A DNA stretch of 64,000 bases from Kibdelosporangium philippinense (GCF_021390435.2 NZ_JAJVCN010000004.1:1096501-1160500); one strand, 5' to 3'. Shown: positions 28,616-36,994, numbered from the stretch's first letter. The notes: a model not told the origin generated them from the sequence alone. Made by a program: numbers and translations.

Positions 28616-28630
28616 CATGAAACACCTGGG
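28616..28630 (-). repeat. IS1380-family right inverted repeat
   Basis: CATGAAACACCTGGG, followed by the second CTAA target duplication. Confidence 0.85.
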
Positions 28631-28790
28631 CTAACGATCGGCTATTTCCTATACGATCTCGCCTTCAACGATGAGGTGCGCAATCGCGCGTCACCAATCG
28701 GACGCGTCCGCACGGCCGCGTCCGTACAGCGCGGTTCCAAACGACGCTTCGCTGATCCGAAAATCGATGGTGAGTGGGCAGGCCGAAGGC

Positions 28791-28817
28791 ACCCGGCGTA
28801 GCGCAGCGGAGCCGGGT
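28791..28817 (-). terminator. Hairpin downstream of the IS110 transposase gene
   Basis: ACCCGGC (28791-28797) pairs with GCCGGGT (28811-28817), 15 bp past the transposase stop on the minus strand. Possibly a terminator or a structured right end of the element. Confidence 0.45.
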
Positions 28818-28831
28818 TGGTAGTTGGGTTG

Positions 28832-30100
28832 TCAGGCCGCGGGTTCGAGGGTGACGCGATAGCCCAGAGCGGCCAGTTGGCTGATGTGGTTGCGGACCTT
28901 GCGTTGAGTGTTGGTGTGCTGGACGAAGTAGTCGGCGCCGAGGTCACGGAACCGGGCGTTGGGGTCGGATAACAGGTGCCACATGATCACGAGAATGGAA
29001 CGGCCGACCGCGACGATGGCCTTCTTGGCGCCACTGCGGCGAGCGATGCGCCGGTAGCGTTCGCCGAGAAAAGTGTTGGTCCTGCTGGCGGACACTGCGG
29101 CCTCGCCCAGGATTCGGGCCAGGTAAGGGTTGCCGTGCCCGGTGGCAGCTTTGCCTTTCTTCTTGCCGGCCGACTCCGACACCCCGGGAGCGAACTTGGC
29201 CCAGGAACACAGGTGGCCCGGAGTTGGGAAGCGTGCCATGTCCAGCCCGATCTCGGCGATGGCTACCTGGGCGGCGGTGCGCCCGACGCCGGTGATCTCA
29301 TCAAGCTGGTCGACCGCTGTGGCGAAAGGGGCGATCAACTCCTCGATCGCGGCATCCACTCGGGCGACGTCAGCGATCCCGGCATCCACCCGGGCCAGCA
29401 TGGTCGACAACAGGAACGCGTGATGATCGGTGAAAAACCCGGTGAACGCCTCTTCCAGCCTGCCGATCTTGCGCCGCATCGAGGTGCGGGCCAGCTGCGC
29501 GAGTACCTTCGGGTCCCGCTGCCCGGCGACCAGCGCGGCCAGCATGGCCCGGCCGGACACCCCGAAGATGTCCGAGACCACCACCGAGAGCTTGATCTGG
29601 GCATCTTCCAGGAGCTTTTCCACCCGCTGCTTCTCCGCGGTGCAGACCTCGACCAGGTCACGCCGATACCGGGTCAGATCCCGTAGCCGGCGGATCGGTG
29701 ACGGCGGGACAAAACTGGGCCGGATCATCTGCCGCTCGGCCACCTTGCACAACCACACCGCGTCCAATCGATCCGTCTTCGGCCGGCCGGGCAGATGCTT
29801 GACATCGCGGGCGTTGACCAGCCAGGTCTCGAACCCGTGCGCCTCCAACAGGTAGAACACCGGCTTCCAATAGTCCGATGTGGACTCCATGACCACCCGG
29901 GTCACGCCCAGCCCGGCCAGCCGATCAGCCAGCACCAGCAACGACCGGGTCATCGTCGAGTACGGCCGGACCTCCTGCAGCCGCTTACCCGGACGCGCCT
30001 CATCGGGCACCCGGACACAACACATCACCTCGGCCTTACCGATATCCAACGCGGCCACCCGCGCGATGATCTCCTCGTTGTCCTGTGTCTGCTCCAACAT
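28832..30100 (-). CDS. IS110-family transposase
   Basis: 422 residues. The N-terminal DEDD RuvC-like domain shows ALDIGKAEV (Asp19), VMESTSDYWKP and GRPKTDRLDAVWL. The C-terminal transposase_20 domain shows ITGVGRTAAQVAIAEIG and the serine-containing PGVSESAGKKKGKAATGHG. This architecture is the RNA-guided recombinase class in which a bridge RNA selects donor and target DNA. The frame is intact, so activity is possible. Confidence 0.92.
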   Translation of the reverse strand: MLEQTQDNEEIIARVAALDIGKAEVMCCVRVPDEARPGKRLQEVRPYSTMTRSLLVLADRLAGLGVTRVVMESTSDYWKPVFYLLEAHGFETWLVNARDVKHLPGRPKTDRLDAVWLCKVAERQMIRPSFVPPSPIRRLRDLTRYRRDLVEVCTAEKQRVEKLLEDAQIKLSVVVSDIFGVSGRAMLAALVAGQRDPKVLAQLARTSMRRKIGRLEEAFTGFFTDHHAFLLSTMLARVDAGIADVARVDAAIEELIAPFATAVDQLDEITGVGRTAAQVAIAEIGLDMARFPTPGHLCSWAKFAPGVSESAGKKKGKAATGHGNPYLARILGEAAVSASRTNTFLGERYRRIARRSGAKKAIVAVGRSILVIMWHLLSDPNARFRDLGADYFVQHTNTQRKVRNHISQLAALGYRVTLEPAA

Positions 30101-30326
30101 CGGCCTCTCCCCGAGCGTCCGGCGGGGCGGCTACCCGCGGGAGCCCAGGCAACAACGAATCTGATCCGCGTGCTCGAAGCAACAATCAAGGGCCCACCAA
30201 GGGCTCCCAGCGTCCGACTAACGCACGGCCTTCACAGACCATAGAGACAACGACGTCAGCGGGCAGCCAACACCGATTTTCACCCCTCAACGGGCGTCTT
30301 CACCAGAGGACAGACTGACTAACGCA
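30101..30326 (-). ncRNA. Candidate IS110 bridge-RNA region
   Basis: 226 bp of non-coding sequence directly upstream of the IS110 transposase, where IS621-type elements encode their bridge RNA. GACTAACGCA occurs twice, at 30216-30225 inside the region and at 30317-30326 near the presumed outer end. That is what one expects if an internal guide loop matches the element end. Start, end and folding were not computed; this is an inference from family knowledge. Confidence 0.4.
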
Positions 30327-30329
30327 GAG

Positions 30330-30890
30330 ATTCTGCGCGCCCGTTCCCAAACCGGCGCGTCACCACACGGCACGGTCGCCCGGAAACGTGGCGCCCGAAA
30401 CGGCTTTTCTCCGATCGGTGACGTTCTGCGCGGCCGTACCCAAACCGGCGCGTCACCAGACAGCGCGGTAGCCCCGAAACGTCGGCGCCCGGAGCGGTGC
30501 CCGAAACGTCGCGTCACCAAAGTGGCTGCACGGTCACGGTCGCCTCCGAAACAGTCGCCTCCAAAACGGCGGCGCGCGAACGCCGCCTGCCAAAGCAGCA
30601 GCCTCGATGGGCTGCCGCGCCCGCAACGGCGGCGTCCAAGATGGCGCGTCACCAAACGGCTACGCGGTCGCCTTCGAAACGGCGGCGCCCAGAAAGGGGG
30701 CGCATCAAAGCGGCGACCGTTCTGCGCAGTGGCGCCCGAAACGCACGTTGTCGAACGGCTGGGCACCAAACGGCGCCCGCTTGAACCGGGCACCAACGGC
30801 GGCACCTTCGCCGGAGCATCAAACGGCGCCCACCTGACCGGCGTGCTTCTAAACAGCGGCGCCCTGCATTGGTGCGTCCGCAACGGCGGC
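30330..30890. repeat. Degenerate short-repeat array
   Basis: About 560 bp built from variants of GGCGCGTCACCAAACGGC and GGCGCCCGAAACG, with the core AAACGGC at several places. Similar words occur before the IS110 element at 28690-28755. In the plus frame near 30790-30900 it reads NGGTFAGASNGAHLTGVLL, resembling pentapeptide (A-N/D-L-x-x) repeats, but stop codons and frame changes elsewhere mean no intact gene. Most likely a decayed pentapeptide-repeat gene or a structural repeat; no promoter or ribosome site was seen. Confidence 0.55.
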
Positions 30891-31547
30891 GTCCTGGACC
30901 AGCGTGGTCAGCGTGGCCCCAGCCAGGGCTTTCACCTCGCGCGACAGATGCGCCTGATCCGAATATCCGATTTCGTATGCGATATCGGAAAAAGGTTTTC
31001 CGGCGTACACGAGCTCCATCGCGCTGGAGAACCGCATGATGCGCTGCAGCGTCTTAGGGCCGTAGCCGAACTTGGCCAGGCACTTGCGATGCAGGTGCCG
31101 TTCGGTGATGCCCAAGTGGTCTGCCGCGCCGCGGACTTCATTCCCGGCGACAAGTGCGCGAACGGCTTCGGCGAAACCATCACGCTCCGCGGCCCGCACC
31201 GAATGCAGAAGTTTGCGACCCGGATTGCCTTCGTACAATTCGTCGGCGAGCCGCTGAACCTGCTCCTTCGGCCACAGCTCCGCCAACGACACGCGTGTGT
31301 TCGCAATCGCGTGCGCCGGGACATCGAAGAAGCCAGGCGCCACACCAGGCTGGAAACGGATACCAACAGTGTTGCCGGTGGCTTCAGTGAGGAACGCCTG
31401 TGTATCCGGTCCGGCAACGAACAGGCTCTCGCCGTTCCAGATCATGTCCATGCATCCGTCCGGGACCACCCGTTGCACGCCAACCTTCGTGCTCGTCCAT
31501 ACGCAACGCACGACGTCGGTCTGCGGCGGCTCGTACTCCCGGTACAT
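30849..31547 (-). CDS. AraC-family transcriptional regulator
   Basis: 232 residues. The N-terminal part (VVPDGCMDMIWNGESLFVAGPD) is the ligand-binding half common in this subgroup; the C-terminal half has the two AraC helix-turn-helix units (GAADHLGITERHLHRKCLAKFG and SDIAYEIGYSDQAHLSREV). ATG 31547 is preferred because GGAG lies 6-9 bases upstream; ATG 31571 and TTG 31589 lack a site. The last 14 residues are encoded by the degenerate repeat array, suggesting the original 3' end was replaced. Targets unknown. Confidence 0.82.
   Translation of the reverse strand: MYREYEPPQTDVVRCVWTSTKVGVQRVVPDGCMDMIWNGESLFVAGPDTQAFLTEATGNTVGIRFQPGVAPGFFDVPAHAIANTRVSLAELWPKEQVQRLADELYEGNPGRKLLHSVRAAERDGFAEAVRALVAGNEVRGAADHLGITERHLHRKCLAKFGYGPKTLQRIMRFSSAMELVYAGKPFSDIAYEIGYSDQAHLSREVKALAGATLTTLVQDAAVADAPMQGAAV
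30963..30978. repeat. Dispersed A+T-rich motif, copy 5
   Basis: ATATCCGATTTCGTAT, the exact complement of 8459-8474, lies in the AraC gene where it encodes the second helix-turn-helix (AYEIGYSD). The codons used there are A+T-ended, unlike the rest of the gene. Confidence 0.65.
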
Positions 31548-31592
31548 CACAGCTCCGTCAGCTTCGGACATCTGCCAACCACGGTACAAACA

Positions 31593-31628
31593 ACGGCGCC
31601 GCCCGCAAACATGTGCGAGCGGCGCCGT
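31593..31628 (-). terminator. Terminator between ppiB and the AraC gene
   Basis: Perfect 10-bp arms ACGGCGCCGC (31593-31602) and GCGGCGCCGT (31619-31628), with an inner CGC/GCG pair. On the minus strand it follows ppiB and is followed by TTGTTTGT. Confidence 0.75.
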
Positions 31629-31641
31629 CGGGCTGAGAAAA

Positions 31642-32481
31642 TTAGGAAACGGTGGCCGTCTCGATGGTCACCGCGTTCTTCGGCGCACCGTCCTCGGCGC
31701 CGTTCTGACCTGGTGTGATGCCGCCGCTCGCAATCTTGTCGAGGGTGGCGAGGCCGGAAGCGTCGATGGTGCCGAACACCGTGTAGTTCGGCGGCAGCTG
31801 GCTGTCGCCGTAGACCATGAAGAACTGGCTGCCGTTGGTGTTCGGGCCCGCGTTGGCCATCGCCAGCGTGCCCTTCGGGTACGAAACGGCCTGCTGGCCC
31901 TCGGCGGGCTTGGGCAGGCTGGCCAGCTCGTCCTTGATCTGGAAACCGGGACCGCCGCTGCCCTGGCCCTGCGGGTCGCCGCACTGCAGGACCTTCAGGC
32001 CGGAGGAGTTGACCAGCCGGTGGCACGGGGTGCCGTCGTAGTACTTGGCCTTGATCAGGTGCTCGATCGCCTGCGCGGTGCACGGGGCCTTCGCGCGGTC
32101 GAGGGTCAGCGCGATGTCACCCTGGTTGGTCTTCAGGTTGACCTTGGCCGTCCCGGCGTTCGGCGTCGGGTCGACGTCCTGCGGCACGTCCACCGGCTTG
32201 GCGGCAGGCTTGTCCGGGGTCTTCTCGTACTTGCACGGACCGCTGGTGGTCTCCGGCGGAGGCGGCGGGGTCTCACTCGAGGTCTCCGACGCTGCCGTAT
32301 CTGTGCTGTCGCCGGTGTTCAGAACGACCAGGAGGTAGATCAGCCCAACCACCACAACGACACCACCGACGGTTAGCGCGGTGGCGACGATCCTGCGCTT
32401 CTTCGCGCGTTCGGCCCTACGCGTAAGCTGTCGTTCCAGCTTTCGCTTCGCCGCCTCCCGGCGTTGCTGATTCGTCGGCAC
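31642..32481 (-). CDS. ppiB: Membrane-anchored cyclophilin (peptidyl-prolyl isomerase)
   Basis: 279 residues. Basic cytoplasmic N terminus (RREAAKRKLERQLTRRAERAKKRR), one membrane helix, a Ser/Thr/Pro-rich linker, then an extracytoplasmic cyclophilin domain (YYDGTPCHRLV, SQFFMVYGDSQLPPNYTVFG). It isomerises proline bonds of exported proteins. GTG 32481 gives MPTNQQRRE and sits 5 bases after GGGAGG; the GTG two codons earlier is too close. In M. tuberculosis the homologue (Rv2582) is next to rel; here IS elements separate them. Confidence 0.92.
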   Translation of the reverse strand: MPTNQQRREAAKRKLERQLTRRAERAKKRRIVATALTVGGVVVVVGLIYLLVVLNTGDSTDTAASETSSETPPPPPETTSGPCKYEKTPDKPAAKPVDVPQDVDPTPNAGTAKVNLKTNQGDIALTLDRAKAPCTAQAIEHLIKAKYYDGTPCHRLVNSSGLKVLQCGDPQGQGSGGPGFQIKDELASLPKPAEGQQAVSYPKGTLAMANAGPNTNGSQFFMVYGDSQLPPNYTVFGTIDASGLATLDKIASGGITPGQNGAEDGAPKNAVTIETATVS

Positions 32482-32599
32482 CTGCACCCTCCCTGAGCCC
32501 TCACGTTGCTAGCCGGCGCAGTCTATTTGCACCCCCAGTAAGAACTGTGTAGAGGGGATGCCCAGTAGTGTGGCGGTATTCACCCGAGAGGACGTGCGT

Positions 32600-33301
32600 G
32601 TGCTTGTCGTCGGCTTTCCCACAGGGGCTCTGCAGGCAAACTGCTACCTGATCGCGCCGGGTAAAGGCGAGGCCTGCATCATCGTCGACCCTGGTCAGGA
32701 CGCCGCCGAGCCGGTCGCCGAAGCGATCGCGGAGCACGATCTCACGCCTGTCGCGGCTATATTGACGCACGGTCACTTCGATCACTGTTTCGCCGTCGCC
32801 CCGATCTGCGACGGCAACGACATCCCCGCGTGGATCCATCCCGACGACCGCGAACTGTTGTCGGACCCGTTGAAAGGCGTCAGCACGGAATCCGCCGCGT
32901 TCTTCGGCGGCAAGCTCGCCATGCGCGAACCGCAGGAGGTTCGCGAGCTGACCGATCAGGCCGTGCTGGACCTCGGCGGGCTGAGCATGACGGTCGATCA
33001 CACGCCTGGACACACGCAGGGATCGGTGACGTTCCGATGCGGTACGCAGGAAGGCGGCCGGTTGATCTTCGCCGGGGACACGCTGTTCGCCGGTTCGATC
33101 GGCAGGACCGACCTGCCGGGCGGTGACGTCCACAAAATGGCGCAGTCGTTGCGCACCAAGATTCTCACCCTGCCTGATGACACCGTCGTTCTGCCAGGGC
33201 ACGGCCCGACAACGACGATCGGCCGCGAGCGGTTGACCAACCCGTTCCTCGCCGGTCTTGAAGAAGGCTCGACGGTGCCCGGTCCGTTGCGAAGGCTGTA
33301 G
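32600..33301 (+). CDS. MBL-fold metallo-hydrolase (glyoxalase II-like)
   Basis: 233 residues with the metallo-beta-lactamase zinc motif THGHFDH and downstream DHTPGHTQGSV, FAGDTLFAGSIGRTD and LPGHGPTTTIG segments typical of hydroxyacylglutathione-hydrolase-like enzymes. Actinobacteria lack glutathione, so the true thioester substrate is uncertain. GTG 32600 is chosen because GAGAGGA lies 7 bp upstream. Homologue of Rv2581c by position; divergent from ppiB. Confidence 0.88.
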   Translation: MLVVGFPTGALQANCYLIAPGKGEACIIVDPGQDAAEPVAEAIAEHDLTPVAAILTHGHFDHCFAVAPICDGNDIPAWIHPDDRELLSDPLKGVSTESAAFFGGKLAMREPQEVRELTDQAVLDLGGLSMTVDHTPGHTQGSVTFRCGTQEGGRLIFAGDTLFAGSIGRTDLPGGDVHKMAQSLRTKILTLPDDTVVLPGHGPTTTIGRERLTNPFLAGLEEGSTVPGPLRRL

Positions 33302-33304
33302 TAG

Positions 33305-33937
33305 ATGACGAACGAACATTTGCCGCTGGACCTGCTTGACCGGGCCGGCGTGCGAAAGCGTTTCCGGATGGCGATCATCGCGATCCTGATCTTGGCCGCG
33401 GCCATCGGCGGCGTGCTCGGCTTGATATTCGGCGAGGTGGCCGGGCTGGTCGCGGCCGGTGTCGTCGGCCTGCCGTTGTTGCTGTTCAGCTGGTCGCAGG
33501 CGCGCCGGACGCTGTGGCTGGACGGCACCAAGGTCGTTCTGCGGACGTTCGGTCGCCGCTCGGTCGACCTGGCCAAGGCTGAGCGCCTGGAAATGGTCGT
33601 GATGGACGTACGTAGCGTGCGCACGGTCAGCATGCTGGTCGCCGAGTCACCGCGCAGCCGCGGCATCAACATGGCGGTCGCGTCATATTCCGGCACAGGT
33701 GGCGCCGAGCTGGGCATCTTCGCGTTGCGCAAACTTGCTGACGCGCTCGCTGCCAGCGAGAACACGGGTTCGCTTGTGATCTCCGAATTGCTCGTGGCTC
33801 AGCTCAAAGCCGAGGCGCGAGGTGAAGGCCTCGACGGTCGCCCGCTGTATCAACTGGCTAAGGCAGCGCCCCCGGGCAAACTCGCGGTCCGCCTCAAGCC
33901 TGAGGCCGTGACGAAGTTCGTGGCTTCGCTGGAGTAG
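33305..33937 (+). CDS. Two-helix membrane protein of unknown function
   Basis: 210 residues; not recognised beyond fold-level features. Two adjacent membrane helices (about residues 22-60) are followed by a soluble domain starting RRTLWLDGTKVVLRTFGRRSVDLAKAERL, which resembles the PH-like domains of bacterial membrane proteins. Starts 3 bp after the hydrolase stop, so co-transcribed. Its 3' end overlaps the convergent YibE/F gene by 44 bp. Confidence 0.65.
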   Translation: MTNEHLPLDLLDRAGVRKRFRMAIIAILILAAAIGGVLGLIFGEVAGLVAAGVVGLPLLLFSWSQARRTLWLDGTKVVLRTFGRRSVDLAKAERLEMVVMDVRSVRTVSMLVAESPRSRGINMAVASYSGTGGAELGIFALRKLADALAASENTGSLVISELLVAQLKAEARGEGLDGRPLYQLAKAAPPGKLAVRLKPEAVTKFVASLE

Positions 33938-35162
33938 CCGGTTCGCGACTGGCCACCAACGCGGCGACCAACGTGGTCACCGGAACGCACGCCACCAGGC
34001 CGATGCTGCCGACCAGCGTGCGCACGAGTTCCTGAGCGATCGACTGCGAGCCCAGGATCGTGCCGAGACCGGCACCGGACAGGTACGACAGCAACAGCAC
34101 TGGAAGCGCCGCGCCCGCGTAAGCCATCGCGAGCGTGTTGACGGCCGACGAGACATGGTCGCGACCAATGCGCAAACCGGCGGCATAAAGCTCACGCCAG
34201 CTCAGCAACGGGTTCGCGCGCCGCAGTTCCCACACGGCGCTCGCCTGCGTGACCGTCACGTCGTCAAGCACACCGAGCGCGCCGATGACGAGCCCGGCCA
34301 ACAACAACCCGCGCGTGTCTAGGCCGTGTCCCAGCGCGCCGAGCAACGAAGAAGTGTCTTCGTCGATCCCTGTCAGTCTGGTGATGGCCGAGAACAGCGC
34401 GCCCAGCACGCCGATCAGCACGAGGCTGATCATGGTCCCGAGTACAGCGGTTGACGTGCGCGCCGACAGCCCGTGTGTCAGGTACAGAGCGACGAACATG
34501 ATCAGTCCGGCGCCAGCGACGGCAACCAGAAGCGGGTTCTCGCCGGTGAGAATCGCGGGCAGCACGAAAAGCAGCAGGACGAGGAAACTGACGCCGAGCG
34601 CGACCAGCGCCGCCAATCCTTGGTAGCGGCCCAGCACAAGGATCGCCAACGCGAACAACGCGGCGAGCACCGCGAGCGGCAGGCCGCGTTGGAAATCCGC
34701 GACGCGATACGACTCACCGGCGGCCGGGTCGCCGCCTGAGTACGCCAGGACGACCTTGTCACCGACGGCAAACCGCGGGGTGCTTGGTTCGTTCGGCGAC
34801 CGGCTGACGATTTCCCGGCCGGGCGCGGGACCGTCGCTCATCCTGACGGTAAGCACGAGACAAGCGGGATCCGGCGTACCGACTTGCACACCGCCGTCAC
34901 AAGACCCGAGCGACGCGGCGGTGACCTCGCCGCGGACCGGCTCCTGTTGTCCGTTTACGGGCGACGGCGTATCTCCTATCGGATATAGGATCGCGACGCC
35001 CACGACGGAGGCGATCGCGAACGGCAGCAGCAGCCACGTCAGCAGCCGTCGTACGTTGCGTGACGCGGGTTCCGCCGGTCTGTGCCCGTGCCCATGTCCG
35101 TGACCAGTGGGGATCTCTGGTTCGTCGGTGACGCGAGGGATGGGGACGGTGTTGTCGTGCAC
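33894..35162 (-). CDS. YibE/F-family membrane protein
   Basis: 422 residues: a cytoplasmic N terminus with HGHGHGHRP, one membrane helix, an extracytoplasmic OB-like domain (QEPVRGEVTAA to RFAVGDKVVLAY), then about seven helices with ALGVLDDVTVTQASAVWELRRANP, the YibE/F signature. Function is unknown in this family. The His-rich N terminus might bind metal (inference). GTG 35162 has no close Shine-Dalgarno. Follows the nadR remnant on the same strand. Confidence 0.8.
   Translation of the reverse strand: MHDNTVPIPRVTDEPEIPTGHGHGHGHRPAEPASRNVRRLLTWLLLPFAIASVVGVAILYPIGDTPSPVNGQQEPVRGEVTAASLGSCDGGVQVGTPDPACLVLTVRMSDGPAPGREIVSRSPNEPSTPRFAVGDKVVLAYSGGDPAAGESYRVADFQRGLPLAVLAALFALAILVLGRYQGLAALVALGVSFLVLLLFVLPAILTGENPLLVAVAGAGLIMFVALYLTHGLSARTSTAVLGTMISLVLIGVLGALFSAITRLTGIDEDTSSLLGALGHGLDTRGLLLAGLVIGALGVLDDVTVTQASAVWELRRANPLLSWRELYAAGLRIGRDHVSSAVNTLAMAYAGAALPVLLLSYLSGAGLGTILGSQSIAQELVRTLVGSIGLVACVPVTTLVAALVASREPATPAKPRTSSRPQA
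34975..34989. repeat. Palindromic relative of the dispersed motif
   Basis: CCTATCGGATATAGG inside the YibE/F gene, A+T-rich and near-palindromic, sharing the TCGGATAT word with the other copies but lacking TACGAAAT. Confidence 0.3.
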
Positions 35163-35186
35163 CGGGACATCCTGCCCTCTCGTGCT

Positions 35187-36270
35187 TCACCCCAGCGGAT
35201 CGGCGTAGCGAAAGTGTCTTATGAGCACGTCCTCGCATGCTTGGATCGCATGTTCCAAGCGTTCCGTTCTGCTTCCCGTGAGTCGAATCCATGGGACGCC
35301 GCGCTCTGTGAGCCGCTGAACGAACAAGTCCGTCATCCATTCGCGCAAATGCTCACCGTCGCGCCAACCATCCTGTTCGAACGGTACGTCCGAATGATCG
35401 GTCAATAGATACAGCGCAGGCCGTCGGTCGCCCACTGCGTCAGCGACCTGGGGGAGGCGCAGCCGAGATACCGTTCGCACCACACAGTCGCTGCCCATGG
35501 ATCGTTGTCACATACGAGAACGGGTCCAATGTGGGCGGACTCGTCCTCGGCGCGCGCGTGTCGGTTGGCGATGTCCACGAAGTCGCCAACCGTCCATACC
35601 AGACCGTCGACATCGGCCGATGGAGTGAACGCCTTGGCCGTGGCCAGTTTCTCTTCGGTGTGCACCCGGCCGTACTCGGGCACCCACGCCGCTTTGTAGT
35701 GATCGGCCAACACTCGGACAATGTCATCGTGCCAGTGGATTCGGCTCCGACAACAACAATTCGCGCGGCGAGTCCCGCCCGGGTCGCCGGTGCCAAGTCC
35801 TGCCAGCGGCCGCGCGGATCTGCGCGCACCGCGGTGCCCGAGACTGGGTGCGTCACCCGATCGGGGTCGATCGAAATGTGCTGAGCGCCAAAGCGTTTCG
35901 CCAGTTCCGGGCCGTACTCCTCGGATGTGAACACCGCGTCCACGGCGGCGGCCGCGGGATTGCCGTCCATGATTGCCCGCCGGGACAACACGGAGCGAGT
36001 GATGGCGACGTGCGCTTCCCAAATGGCGTCGTCGTCGAAATCAGTCGGGTGTTCGTCCATGTCGCCCACCACCACGACGCCAGCGTCACCACTGTGCTCC
36101 ACGGTCAGCCAGGACACCCTGGCCGCCAGGGGAATCGACTCAACGCTGGACGCCAGAACCGCAACAGTGGTTCTTTCGCTCGCCGCCGCGGCCGCGCGAA
36201 TGAGCGAGTGGTGACCGAGGTGTGGCGGATAGAACTTGCCGAGCACCAACGCGTGCTGGAACTGCTTCAC
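35187..36270 (-). pseudogene. nadR: nadR, broken by two frameshifts
   Basis: The three reading frames in succession encode one NadR-type protein: an NMN adenylyltransferase domain (HALVLGKFYPPHLGHHSLI, GTAVRADPRGRWQDL), the P-loop start VVVGAESTGT, then after a shift near 35712-35720 VLADHYKAAWVPEYGR and DNDPWAATVWCERYLG, then after a second shift in the G5 run at 35450-35454 the C terminus (DRRPALYLLTDHSDVPFEQDGWRDG). Both shifts equal one lost base; restoring two bases gives exactly 362 codons. The GTG start at 36270 overlaps the pnuC stop. Function when intact: nicotinamide riboside phosphorylation and NAD synthesis. Sequencing error cannot be excluded. Confidence 0.8.
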
Positions 36271-36908
36271 ACCGACACCAACTCTCGCGCTCGAACATCC
36301 GCCAGCCAGCTGCGCAGCCCGAATACGCACAAAGCCAGGAAACCGACGTAAAGGATCGCGGTCAGCCACAGCTCTTTGTAGGCGTACAGCGGAATGTAGA
36401 TCACGTCAGCGGTGATCCACAGCCACCAGGACTCGACCTTCTTGCGGGCCTGGCCCCAGGTGGCGAGCAGGGACAGCACGGTCGTCGCCGCGTCCGGCAA
36501 CGGGACGGTCGAATCCGATTTCGTATCTAATATCCACGTCAGCAAAGCCGTCCCCGCGACGCCGACGCCAAGCAGCAACCACCATTGGGTCGCCGTCGTC
36601 CGACCGGTCGGTAGATGGTCGCGCGCTGGGCCGCCGCGCAACCATGACCACCAGCCGTACACCGCGAGTGCCAGGTAGACGACCTGCAACCAACCGTCAG
36701 CGTAAAGGCCGCTGGTCATGAACAGCGCGAAGAACGCGATGTTGTTGAGGATGCCGATCGGCCAGTTTCACACGTTCTGTCTGGCGACGAGCCACACGCA
36801 TAACGCGCCCGTGACGAAGCCGGCGACTTCGCCCCAACTCGTGCTGGTGCCACCGACTGTGATCGCCGGTGTATGGAACGGCATCAGCAGTGTGTCCACC
36901 CACGACAT
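36267..36908 (-). pseudogene. pnuC: pnuC, interrupted by an in-frame TGA
   Basis: Nicotinamide riboside transporter of the PnuC family, 213 codons with several membrane helices (WGEVAGFVTGALCVWLVARQNV, then WPIGILNNIAFFALFM, ADVIYIPLYAYKELWLTAILY). Codon 47 is TGA (complement of 36768-36770), where PnuC proteins have tryptophan (QNxWNWPxG), so this is a TGG to TGA change. The flanking sequence is otherwise in one frame. The downstream part overlaps nadR (GTGA), forming a two-gene nicotinamide riboside salvage operon that is now broken in both genes. Confidence 0.8.
36513..36531. repeat. Dispersed A+T-rich motif, copy 6
   Basis: ATCCGATTTCGTATCTAAT, exact 19-nt complement of 8454-8472, inside pnuC where it encodes LDTKSD. 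Confidence 0.7.
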
Positions 36909-36994
36909 GCGGGCGATCATGTCAGCCGCACACGAATGTGTCCCGCAGTTGACGACCGAACGGTCGGCGCCAAGGCAACGACAAGGTGGGGTTG

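Larger units (their letters stand above)
26969..28630 (+). mobile_element. Intact IS1380-family insertion sequence
   Basis: 1662 bp bounded by imperfect 15-bp inverted repeats: CCCAGGTGTTTCACG (26969-26983) and CATGAAACACCTGGG (28616-28630), which match at 14 of 15 positions. The 4-bp sequence CTAA occurs directly outside both ends (26965-26968 and 28631-28634) and is the target duplication. One full-length transposase gene lies inside. Matched TSD and intact gene indicate a recent, possibly active insertion between rel and ppiB. Confidence 0.9.
28790..30325 (-). mobile_element. IS110-family element (ends approximate)
   Basis: Contains one intact IS110-type transposase gene with about 220 bp of non-coding sequence upstream, the layout of the IS110 group. 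IS110 elements lack terminal inverted repeats and do not duplicate their target, so ends cannot be fixed by eye. The left end is placed near GACTAACGCA at 30317-30326 and the right end just past the 28791-28817 hairpin. The degenerate repeat array (GCGCGTCACCAA-type words) appears on both sides, indicating insertion into that array. Confidence 0.6.

Noticed and set aside
30330-30890. A CRISPR array
   Set aside because: Repeats are degenerate, of varying spacing and without unique spacers of equal length; no cas gene is near.
35450-35720. Programmed -1 frameshifting in nadR
   Set aside because: Two separate shifts would be needed, no slippery heptamer with a downstream structure was seen, and decay or base error explains both.
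36768-36770. Selenocysteine or programmed read-through at the pnuC TGA
   Set aside because: Homologues have Trp here, no selenocysteine insertion hairpin follows, and the operon partner is broken too, so mutation is simpler.
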